A DNA stretch of 64,000 nt. Origin: Takifugu bimaculatus (taxonomy: Eukaryota > Chordata > Actinopteri > Tetraodontiformes > Tetraodontidae). The position numbers and the translations under genes were made by a program. Positions within the stretch are counted from its first letter, which is position 1. Every line of letters starts with the position of its first letter. The stretch spans positions 1,903,398 to 1,967,397 of the forward strand of contig CP034975.1 of the NCBI GenBank assembly GCA_004026145.2, in the 5' to 3' direction. Below the pieces are notes generated by a model that was not told where the DNA came from, ran no database searches, and saw nothing but the letters and a program-made list of their open reading frames with translations. Positions 22,790-31,688 of this stretch are shown here, in pieces.

Positions 22790-23300
22790 GTTGTACCATA
22801 TGTTTCTGTTAGAAGTACTTTAGAAGTTAGGAATGGTAGAATCATTAGCAAGTGTAATAAAGGTCAGTTGACCCTTCCTTGACATGACTGTTGTTTAGAT
22901 AGTTGTAATCAGCAGGAGACAGTCAGAAGTGTTAAACCCCCATCATTCAACGTGACAGCATAGTTTACTGGTGTTGATAGTTCCCCTGCAAGAACTGTGA
23001 ACTTTGACCTGGCCATTTGTGAAACAACGGAGAACAAGGACTGTGTCAGCATCCAATGGGACTGGAAGAAGAAGACGAGGTCATCCAAGCAGAAGGACTG
23101 GATTGGACTGGACTAGCATCAATAATTTACATATGTGTTTCTATAAAAGACTGGATCAAGGGATAGTCAGGTTGTCAGACTTCATGCCCTGGCAATTGAC
23201 TCTGTTATTGTAGGGTTATGAACTGGCCCGGAGCTCTGTAATATTTGTATCTTGAATTGGTTCTATTGTTAAATACATTTTGAAATTGGCATTTTTATTC
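22790..23300 (+). mobile_element. Possible solo-LTR-like sequence
   Basis: The block has the order of an LTR: a TATAAAA at 23142-23148, then a T-rich segment with a GTTAAATACATTTTGAAATT-type poly(A) region near 23268-23287. It reminds me of teleost gypsy-type LTRs. I cannot define TG/CA ends or a target-site duplication, so this may instead be ordinary promoter DNA. Confidence 0.25.
22998..23010 (-). promoter_or_regulatory. ehhadh: DR1 element (PPRE/HNF4-type)
   Basis: TGAACTTTGACCT reads on the minus strand as AGGTCA-A-AGTTCA, two nuclear-receptor half-sites spaced by one base with a perfect first half. It lies 0.82 kb upstream of the ehhadh start codon; EHHADH is a classical PPAR-alpha target. 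Confidence 0.5.
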
Positions 23301-23764
23301 TTGAAGTCTTATACAAAGAAGATGCGGATTAGCAGTGACACACGAGAGGTATTGCAATCCAACAACTTAAAAATAATAAACTGAAAAATTAAAAATAGAC
23401 GGAAATAGACATTGGAGGCTTCTCGGTAGGTGTTGCTAGATGATGCCACAAATGCCTTTGCACCAAGCAAGTCCAGGGCAGTTCAGTTTTAAATCTGGGT
23501 TTTAGCTGTTATTTAAATATCTGTTATTGTCGTCCATACCATCTAATGTTAGTTTAGTGGTTGTTTCATTTACGTCCAAAACAGCTGCTAGAGCCACCTC
23601 TGGATAGATGTGTAGCTCTCTCCTACCGCTGAGACGATGAGCTTTACCCCTCCTGTCCAGATGGGGGCGACCGTCCGTGAAGCAGTTCTGACCGCCTGAA
23701 ACAGAAGAAGTCTGTGCGGCGCTGCGGGGGGAGGAGGAGGAGGGGAGCTGTGCCAAAGGTTGTG

Positions 23765-23796
23765 AAAACTGGACAGAAGTTACAAAGTCCAGTTTT
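23765..23796. promoter_or_regulatory. ehhadh: 10-bp inverted repeat overlapping an HNF4-like motif
   Basis: AAAACTGGAC at 23765-23774 and its exact complement GTCCAGTTTT at 23787-23796 flank a 12-base loop. CAAAGTCCA (23783-23791), the HNF4-specific core, overlaps the 3' arm. The hairpin ends 36 bases before the ehhadh ATG, in the likely 5' UTR or core promoter. Confidence 0.5.
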
Positions 23797-23832
23797 GACA
23801 ACACGCAGGAGTCGAAAGATTTGATCGGGATA

Positions 23833-23906
23833 ATGGCGCAGTATAGACGTGTTTCAGGCTCGGTTGGGTTGATAACTCTGCAGAATCCGCCTGTAAACGC
23901 ACTGAG
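23833..23906 (+). CDS. ehhadh: ehhadh exon 1
   Basis: Reads MAQYRRVSGSVGLITLQNPP and VNAL, matching the human start and its NPPVNA motif. The donor is GTGAGC in codon phase 2. Confidence 0.92.
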
Positions 23907-26900
23907 GTGAGCGCAGTAATCATGTTTAGTGTTTCTTAAAACGTCCTGCAGGAGCACCTTAGGTTGCAAATGTATTCATTCAAAAATTAAAAACTAGCCG
24001 ATTAAAATGTCAAAACTACACGATTCTGTGTGAAGGAGAATAACGTAGTTCTTGAACAAAACCCCCAATAATTCATGAGGGTATAGTTGTTTACCAGGAG
24101 GGGGCGCAGCCAATAACAGGATGAAGTGCAACATAAATTAATGGAAGACGAGTAGATGTTTTACCAGTATTCAAAAATGTAGGAAATTTCCTCGACTTAA
24201 TATTTAAACATCATTTTAGTGGAAATAAAATATTCAGATAAATTTGATTCAGCCCCACAGATTCTGTCACATGTACAATCTTCCGACCAATACAAAGAAA
24301 TGGCAATTTGACATTTTTAAAAAAAAATTTTTTTAAGAAAACTGATGCTCCATTTGCTCAACTTCTAATCAATGTTCACCCGTTGCCTTTATTCCATGTA
24401 AAAAGTCCCATTTTTCTATTTTACAGTGCCTCTGTGAGGCAGGGCATTGTTGACTCAGTGAAGAGGGCACTGGGTGACCAAAAGGTAAAGTCTGTGGTCA
24501 TCTGTGGACAGAATGGAGTCTTTTGTGGAGGTATGGATGGATACAACTCTAAGATCGAGACAGCGAATGAAACAGCAAATGATCTGTGATTTAATGCTAT
24601 TGCAGTGTTCAGATTGGATCCCATTAATGGCATCCTGCATATTTGATTTTATTTTAATTACAGGGGCAGACATTAGGGAGTTTGGGAGGACAGATGTCAG
24701 GCCCTCCACTTGTTCCAATGATCCATGATATTGAGGCTGCAAACAAACCAGTGGTGGCGGCCATAGAAGGCAGTGCTTTAGGCGGAGGCCTTGAGCTGGC
24801 ACTTGGGTGCCATTATCGAATCTCACATTCAAAGGCAGGTCCATTTTTCAGCGTCTCGTTGTCTCTTTCCACATCAAATCATTTTCCTATTCATTTCTGT
24901 TCAGTTGTTATCATTGTTTCATCATGACTATGTCCGATCAGGCCAAATTGGGGCTTCCAGAGGTGACGCTGGGTCTGCTGCCAGGCTGCAGGGGGAACGC
25001 AACGTCTGCCAAGACTCATCGGTGTCCCGGCTGCTTTAAACCTCATCACCACAGGTAGCAAAGATATGATAACCTTGTCGGATTCTTTCAAACCTGACCA
25101 TAAAAGGTTAGACATTGGTCATTTAAGGTATGTTAAGATAAATATTTTGATGGTAGGGTTGTTTTATTTTCATGCAGATGGTTGTCAGGTACCATTAAAA
25201 TAAAAAAAATAAAAAATACAGTGGTGTATTTAATAATTATGGACTATATAGTTAGATTGGTAAAATAAATCCTAGTCATAAAAATTATAAAAACTATCAG
25301 ATTTTTTTAAATTACAGTTTACTACCAGGAACTTATTCAACCCCAACACACCCCAAAATTAAAATATTTTCCATATGGCCACACTGTGCTCCCTGAAATG
25401 CAGGTTGTTTTAGAGATCTACTGTTTGAGAAGAAACCTTCAGTTACAGCTGCAAAATGAGTAATTATTATAAAACCAACAATCTTAATATAAAAGTTTTT
25501 CTGCTACAAAAGAAATCACATTCTTGTAATCGCTTCAGTAAGACTGAGAAGTTTGCATCTCTCTCGGATGCCCAGCAGGGGGCAGTCTACGCATCACAAG
25601 AACAGAAAAGCTTTTAACAGCTCAAACTAAATCCAGAGGGTTTCATTCTTCTAACAGTTTGACATAAGTTCATTTGGCATGATAAAATGTGCAGTACAGA
25701 CTGGCGATGATTGTAACGCCACCAATTATGCCCTTCATGTCTCATCCAGGCCGTCATGTGACTGCTGCTGAGGCACTTCAGCTTGGAATTCTGGATCATG
25801 TGACTGAGCACAACACCGTGGATGTGGCTGTGAAGTTTGCATTGAGCGTCACAGGTGAGGCAATAGATAAATAAATAAACCGGGAACAAGATGAATGAGG
25901 TCCTCTTTCTTCAGTGTGGAAACAAGACATTCCACCCAGAGCAGTTATTCTGGGCAGGTCTGACATCAAGAAGTGTTGACGTACGGATCCTGAAAGTCGG
26001 GGGAAGCAGAAAACAAGACAGGCAGATCTTCCACCACAGAAGCTATAAATGTTTCATGGCTCTGTCAGAGGCGCTCTGATGTCTTCACTGCTTTTGCTGT
26101 ATTATTCAAGAGGGCGAAAAGGGACAAACTTTCCTGGAATATTAATAACAGGTCCTCCCTGCTCATTTAGTAAGGATGAAGATTCCTCCCCCCTGATGTC
26201 AGTCACTCATTTACCCCTGTGTTTTGGTCTCAGGAAGTGTGCCAAGTCCCTGCAGATTACAAAGATAGATTTCTCCGTCTGTAAAGAGTAACCCATTCAG
26301 ACATTTAAGCCAACGTATTCAACACCGGTGGAGTTATCATGCATCTTTTTTCTACAGTGTTTTTCACTGCTCTGCCAAGACGATTCAGCCATGATTATGG
26401 ATGTTTCCTCCACAATTTGCTTGTTCAAAATTCCGATGAAGTCCTGCATCATTGTTCTTGTCCAATTTATTCTATTACCGTACCTTGAAAAAAAACATGC
26501 TTCTGTGGAAAAATAACACTGAAATCTACAAATTTCACATCAAATCTTGTTTCGTTTTATACAAACCTCAGAACTGAACAAAGCAGTACTTTTATTGGCC
26601 CATCACAGGCTGACGTGCATTTTTGATTTTAGATTTTTCAGACAGATTTGGGAGCACAAGCCAGCTCATAGCCACAAAGCTGACAAAAATTTTGACAGTA
26701 TTTTAGTCCTTCTGGAATTGTCAATGAGATGTCACGTGCGAGCCGGCATTGTTAAGGAATCTTTTATTCATTTTTTAAAAAAGGCTTCCAAATTTACTGA
26801 ATTGCTTTTGAAATGGTGAGTTAATATATACAGACAATTTCATTTTCACCTTCGCTTGACAATGGCGGCTCCCACTTGAGACATTTTCAACGCTCAGCGT

Positions 26901-29900
26901 CGCACATTAGCTGGGGCAACAGAAAATGCCGAGGGTTACACCTCCGACAACATTATAAAATCGAGACAGTCACAGGTTTTTATTATTAATGCTACTTCTC
27001 CACTCAGCGCTGGCAACATGGGTTTGAGTGGGTGAGAAAGTGAGTGCTGGTAAAACCGAGGCTCCGAGTGAGTCAGAGGACGCTCTGCTAGTTGGGAGAG
27101 TTGAGGAAAGAGGATCAAACCCTGCTCAGATTTTAATCAGAGGGAAGGTGGCGACATTAAGGTCTGCACTTAGTGACTCAATCAGCACAGGAATTTAGGG
27201 AGTATGAGAGCTTCCATAGTCAAAACTGCAGCATCCAATTTGAAAATGTATGTAGGCATCCACAGAGACGGTGTATTTAAAGCGATGTATATGTGGGCTC
27301 ATGCACAGTTTCTAGTCTCTGCTGGTGATGAGATTAACGTATTTTTTTTTAACCCAGCAGTTGCAACATCTGCCTGCTACATCTGTCAGGACAGGCAGGC
27401 TTTTCCTCACGCTGCACAACAAATCCAGTGACACGGCTCAACCATTTACAGATTAACCGCTACAATAATGCCGTCCTAAAGTACACTGGGGATCACATTT
27501 CTCCGCCTGCTGTGCAGCATCTCATCGACTGTGAACACAATGTGCACTGAACTGACTGGAAATAGTACTTATTCATCCTCTTTAGCATGTTAAATTCAGT
27601 TTTCTTTGGCCTAAATAGAGGAGAACTGCTCAGAATTCTGGCCCTTTACGCCTGGCTGTAGTGGCCCAGTTTCCGTTCCGTTCTGACTGAGTGTGAATCA
27701 CTGGAGCTGTGAAGGATTCCAACCACTGCATCCTGCAATCACGTCCTATCTGCCGGAGATAAGAATGAGACTTAAGGCTGCCTTCTCACCACCAGGCTGC
27801 AATGACCTATATCAAATGTATTTATTTTTCCTGGGGACTTGACTTAACCCAGTTGTTTTCAGAGCTTTGTGGCTCCAATCATCAAGCAGACCCTAACTGT
27901 CTCTCGTCAGTATGTTGTCCTGCACAGATGTGCACCAGTCAGATCTCTCTCACACAACCTATACTGTCACAGACATAAATGATAACCCATCATGTTTGCG
28001 TGTGCTTCAGAGAGATATTGTGTCTGTTTGATGACATGATGGGAGCCAGGTGTAGTTTTAAATATGAACCATCAAATGCAATTGATCAGAAACAGCCTGG
28101 CTTTCCTTTTTGCTCTCACTGTTCTCATCTCTTACACCCTGCAGACAAGAAGAGGTGCAATATTAATTTTTTAAACTGCAGTCACTGAAACTTCTTAGCT
28201 CTTCTACTCCTATAATTGTTTTGGCGGTCCCTCACATTCCTACTTTTCCTCCCAAAATTAGCTCTTATCTCCACCTGTTTGCCCTCAGTTTTAAATTAAC
28301 CAGCCCATTTGCCCTGAGCCATCCCTTGTTATTAAATTTGAAGGTGAACTATAGTTTTCGCACCGGCACAATCCCTCCTGTGATCTTGGAGATGGTTTGT
28401 TCAATCATTTGGCATTTAGAAGCCTGCAGGTGTATCTACCGATCCCATGGTCGATTATTGCATCCAGACTGAGGGCAGGAGGAGAAATGAAAGAATACTA
28501 ATGGAAAGGAAGGACGTTATGCTGACAGAATAGATTGTTAACCACTCTTTTGTGTTTTTCTGATCCAGGAGAGTCCCTTGATGGCCGCCGCATTAGCAGC
28601 TTTAGTTGCGCCCCCCTTTCTGATTTGGATTCCCTGTTTGAAGAAGCGATGCTGAAGGTGCGTAGTGCTGCACGTGGGGCCTATAGCGCCAGTGGCCTGC
28701 GTCCAGGCCGTGCGAGCGGCTGCCACCCTGCCCTACGCTCAGGGCATGGAGCGGGAGAAGGAGCTGATGGCCACACTTTTCCACTCCGGCCAGGCTCGCG
28801 CCCTGCAGTACTTCTTCTTTGCCCAAAGGGCCGTGGGCAGGTGGAGCACGCCCAGCGGAGCCCGGTGGGACACCAGCCAACCCAGGCCTGTACGCAAAGC
28901 AGCCGTCATCGGTGAGAGCTTTGGAATTTTCAATTTGCCACTTCTTTTTATTGGCATGTAGATAAGTCCTGCTCGCTGTGGGAAGAGGATACAGAATATG
29001 TGAAGCTTGACACGTGCGCTAAAATGCCAAGCGTAGGAATAATAACATGCAGCTTTTCTCGCTTCACTATCTCTAATATAATCAGTCTTTTTTCCCCTAA
29101 GGTCTCGGCACAATGGGAAGAGGCATTACAGTGGCCCTGGCTCAGGCAGGCTTGTCTGTGGTTGCTGTGGAGACCCATGCGAAGCAGTTGATGGAGGCAA
29201 CGAAAGCTGTCCCCAGCATGTTAAAGCGAGGAGCAGTCAGAGGAGGGACAACTATCGAACCCGACAGCATTACCTACAGCCAAAACCTCCAGGCTGTGGC
29301 TGATGTCGACCTGGTCATTGAGGCTGTGTTTGAGGACATGGCGCTAAAGGAGAAGGTTTTCCAACAGCTGTCCATCATCTGTAAACCAGACACTCTGCTG
29401 TGCACCAACACCTCCTCGCTAGACGTGGATCACCTGGCCTCTCAAACGCGCCACCCAGAATTGGTGGTCGGGATGCACTTCTTTGCCCCGGCCCACGTGA
29501 TGAAGCTGCTGGAGGTGGTTTACGGCCGGCGGTCTTCCCCCGCAGCCGTGGCCACCGCGATGCAGCTCGGAAAGAAAATGGGCAAAGTCAGCGTGGCCGT
29601 TGGGAACTGCCGCGGCTTTGCTGGGAACCGCATGCTGAAGCGATACCTGGAGCAGGCCTTCTTCCTGTTAGAGGAGGGGGCCACCCCTGAATTGGTAGAT
29701 CGGGCCCTGGAGGAGTTTGGGTTCCCCATGGGGGTGTTCAGAATGTCTGACCTCTCTGGGCTGGACGTGGGCTGGAGAGTTAGGAAGGCTGACGGGCTGG
29801 CGGACACCAGTTTGACGGGGACATCTGCAAGAGTCCGACAGGGCTGCAGGTACAGCTCCCTGGGTGACCTGCTTTGTGAGCATGGGCGCTTTGGCCAAAA

Positions 29901-30351
29901 AACAGGCCGGGGCTGGTACCAGTATGACAAACCAGGTGGCCGTGTAGCCAAGTCTGACCCTTGGCTGCACAACTTCCTGGATGAATACCGAGCCCGACAT
30001 GGCCTGGTTCCACGGTGTATAGACCAGCAGGAGGTGCTGGAGCGCTGTCTCTTTGTCCTCATCAATGAAGGCTTTCAGATCCTGGAGGAAGGGATAGCTG
30101 CCGGACCCGAAGACATCGACGCCATCTATGTGTTCGGCTACGGCTGGCCGAGGCACCGCGGAGGACCCATGTTCTACGCAGACATGGTTGGACTGGAGAG
30201 GGTGGTGGAAAGGCTGGAGCGCTACCATCAGGCCCACCCCGACGTGCCGTACCTGCAGCCCTCCGGCCTCCTCAGAAGGCTGGTGGCCAACGGCAGCCCG
30301 CCGATCCACAAATGGAGAAATGTCATCAAGAACCGCAACAGCCAGCTTTAA
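23833..30351 (+). CDS. ehhadh: Peroxisomal bifunctional enzyme (enoyl-CoA hydratase / 3-hydroxyacyl-CoA dehydrogenase), three frame breaks
   Basis: Carries out the second and third steps of the inducible peroxisomal beta-oxidation pathway. Exons: 23833-23906, 24427-24530, 24664-24834, 24942-25054, 25750-25854, 28569-28911 and 29102-30351 (TAA), about 718 residues against 723 in human. The N-terminal crotonase part has GSALGGGLELALGCHYRI and LGLPEVTLG, which carry the two catalytic glutamates. The C-terminal part has the NAD motif GLGTMGRG, HFFAPAHVMKLLEV and GNCRGFAGNRM. The protein ends SQL, a non-standard PTS1. Exons 3, 4 and 6 each hold one extra G (runs at 24684-24686, 24991-24995, 28676-28679) that breaks the frame. 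Intron 3 probably uses a GC donor. Start ATG at 23833 has A at -3 and G at +4. The intact 416-codon last exon argues against a dead gene. Confidence 0.92.
23907..24426 (+). other. ehhadh: ehhadh intron 1, one CTCF-like motif
   Basis: A 520-base AT-rich intron with no exon-like segment. The only item seen is CCAGGAGGGGGCGC at 24094-24107, one mismatch from the CTCF core. Confidence 0.7.
24427..24530 (+). CDS. ehhadh: ehhadh exon 2
   Basis: Reads ASVRQGIVDSVKRALGDQKV and KSVVICGQNGVFCG, the first strands of the crotonase fold. Acceptor TTTTACAG, donor GTATGG. Confidence 0.93.
24664..24834 (+). CDS. ehhadh: ehhadh exon 3 with a 1-base insertion and a probable GC donor
   Basis: Begins GADIREF (oxyanion-hole segment). 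The frame then shifts within GGG at 24684-24686; one base fewer gives GGQMSGPPLVPMIHDIEAAN, KPVVAAIEGSALGGGLELAL and GCHYRISHSK. Ending at 24834 with donor GCAGGT joins exactly to AKLGLPEV in exon 4. The GT donor four bases later would insert a residue and break the frame again. Confidence 0.88.
24942..25054 (+). CDS. ehhadh: ehhadh exon 4 with a 1-base insertion
   Basis: Reads AKLGLPEVTLGLLPGCRG, then breaks at the G run 24991-24995. One G fewer continues GTQRLPRLIGVPAALNLITT, the conserved substrate-pocket segment. The donor is GTAGCA. Confidence 0.88.
25055..25749 (+). other. ehhadh: ehhadh intron 4 with a perfect CTCF core motif
   Basis: A 695-base AT-rich intron. It contains CCAGCAGGGGGCAG at 25572-25585 and no other structure that I can identify. 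Confidence 0.7.
25572..25585 (+). promoter_or_regulatory. CTCF-like core motif
   Basis: CCAGCAGGGGGCAG fits every position of the vertebrate CTCF core consensus CCASYAGRKGGCRS. It lies in ehhadh intron 4. Binding cannot be judged from the motif alone. Confidence 0.45.
25750..25854 (+). CDS. ehhadh: ehhadh exon 5
   Basis: Reads RHVTAAEALQLGILDHVTEH and NTVDVAVKFALSVTG, parallel to human RRILADEALKLGILDKVV. Acceptor CATCCAG, donor GTGAGG. Confidence 0.92.
25855..28568 (+). other. ehhadh: ehhadh intron 5, nothing else seen
   Basis: A 2.7 kb intron between the crotonase and dehydrogenase parts. I see no exon, array or recognisable transposon. Confidence 0.7.
28569..28911 (+). CDS. ehhadh: ehhadh exon 6 with a 1-base insertion
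   Basis: Starts ESLDGRRISSFSCAPLSDLD, SLFEEAMLKVRSAARG, then breaks at the G run 28676-28679. With one G fewer it continues PIAPVACVQAVRAAATLPYA and QARALQYFFFAQRA up to PVRKAAVIG. Acceptor TGATCCAG, donor GTGAGA. Confidence 0.88.
29102..30351 (+). CDS. ehhadh: ehhadh exon 7: dehydrogenase domains and PTS1-like end
   Basis: 1250 bases, fully open. The Rossmann NAD loop GLGTMGRGITVALAQAG comes at once. Then LLCTNTSSLDVDHLA, the catalytic histidine region GMHFFAPAHVMKLLEV, VGNCRGFAGNRML, and the two C-terminal 3HCDH domains (FRMSDLSGLDVGWR, GRFGQKTGRGWYQYDKP, GYGWPRHRGGPMFYAD). It ends NSQL. Confidence 0.97.
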
Positions 30352-30655
30352 AGTTGATGATGCTTTAATCTCTTTTTCCCATCAACCTTGAAAGTCTGTG
30401 AGCCTCTTACACAGGGAGTGATGGATAAACTGCACTGTTTTTGTGCTTTATAATGTGCATATGCCATATTTTTGTAATTGTTTCTGATTTTTCTATTGCG
30501 AACTCAAAGGATATTAAATATACTACAACCAGCTTTATATTAATTCTTCAGGATCAGGATGAAGAGGAATCCTGTTGAGGAGCACTTTACATGTAATTAT
30601 ACATGATTAACCCGCGCTGGAGGTGGATTACATCAATAAATGTCTGTTTCGGTGC
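30352..30655 (+). other. ehhadh: ehhadh 3' UTR
   Basis: About 0.3 kb of AT-rich sequence from the stop codon to a canonical AATAAA at 30635-30640, followed by a GT-rich stretch. Confidence 0.6.
30635..30640 (+). terminator. ehhadh: ehhadh poly(A) signal AATAAA
   Basis: Canonical hexamer 284 bases past the ehhadh stop codon, with TGTCTGTTTCGGTG downstream as a GU-rich element. Confidence 0.65.
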
Positions 30656-31089
30656 ACTTGCTTCTCTGTCTTTGAAGGGATGACGCTGTTGTTCGTGGTG
30701 TGTGGGATTACTCTCTGGTTTGTGCTGACCCAGCTGCAGCAGTGACACTGAACTGAGATGTTAAGCTGTGAATAAGAATGTAAATCGATAGCCCATGCCT
30801 GAAGAGGGCTTTCGGCTTTGCCATCTAGTGGCAGCCCTCCACAGCAAGGAGCTGGATTCCTCAGTACGGTGGTCACTTCCGTTTGCGATGAGTCCGGAAG
30901 GAATGGTTCCACTATTTTAAGATGATTCGTTACGCAAAATTGCTTTAATGGGAACAATTTAAGGCTTTATTGTTGTGTTGATTTTTAAAGGTGAATACTT
31001 TTTGACAAGTAGACCAATATAAAGTAGAACCTTTATATTTCCATCCGTGTGGCTTTAGGTGGATGTTTTAAAGGAACAGTGAAGCTCTG

Positions 31090-31504
31090 GTGCGTTCCAA
31101 GTGCGTCGAGCAGCTGTCTTTGTGCTCGGACTCCTCCCGCTGTGTGAAGTTCAGATGCGCGCCGTTGTTCCGTACGCGCGTCACCGGCGCGCACAGCGAA
31201 GCTTCCTGACGCGAGGGGTGGATAAAGATGTGTGGATCACGACCATGGGAGGCTCTGAATGCTCCATTTGCCGTCGCAAATTGACGCCTTTCTACTTTTT
31301 GCAGGAGACGTTTCCACCCTTCGCGTGAGCAGGAAGGCAGCCGCTCCGAATTCACCGTCTTTTCCCTTCGTCTTCCAGCCCAAACCCTTCCCGGGGTGAC
31401 GTGGACCGTAGAAAGCGGCTCGTTCCTCCGCGGTTATGTTATAGTTTACCCCCGACGGAAGCTGCACGGAGGTTTTCATTTCTTTGAATCCGGGAAATGT
31501 TGGC
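31090..31504 (+). promoter_or_regulatory. c3orf70: CpG-rich c3orf70 promoter and 5' UTR
   Basis: CpG density rises sharply here (for example GTACGCGCGTCACCGGCGCG near 31171-31190) compared with the AT-rich DNA on either side, and continues into the first coding exon. The gap to the ehhadh poly(A) site is under 0.9 kb, so the promoter must be compact. Confidence 0.5.
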
Positions 31505-31688
31505 ATGGCCGCCTCGGGAGCACAGAAGTGTCCGAAGAGTGAGAAGTTGGATGAGGCGCAGGCTTTGGCCAAGAGCTGCGCGGGGAGACCAGATTTCCTG
31601 CCGTGTGACGGACTCTCCATCTGCGCGACGCACAGCCACGGGAAGTGCTTCAAGCTGCACTGGTGCTGCCATCTGGGCTGGTGTCACT
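31505..31688 (+). CDS. c3orf70: c3orf70 exon 1
   Basis: 61 codons plus one base. The cysteine/histidine-rich segment HSHGKCFKLHWCCHLGWCHC looks metal-binding, though this is inference. The donor is GTAAGT. Confidence 0.93.

Larger units (their letters stand above)
22307..23832. promoter_or_regulatory. Divergent tmem41a-ehhadh intergenic region
   Basis: About 1.5 kb between two head-to-head start codons, so promoters of both genes should lie here. It holds a T/A homopolymer (22554-22589), a possible solo-LTR-like block (about 22790-23300), a DR1 motif at 22998, a TATAAAA at 23142, a G-rich tract at about 23725-23745 and an HNF4-like motif at 23783. Transcription starts cannot be placed from sequence alone. 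Confidence 0.5.

Noticed and set aside
24835..24840. GT donor at 24839 for ehhadh exon 3
   Set aside because: Would insert a residue before the exon 4 join and demand another frame correction; the GC donor at 24835 gives an exact fit.
31484..31504. Upstream non-ATG start for c3orf70 (TTG, adding MNPGNVG)
   Set aside because: TTG is not a usual start and the ATG at 31505 has good context and matches the family start.
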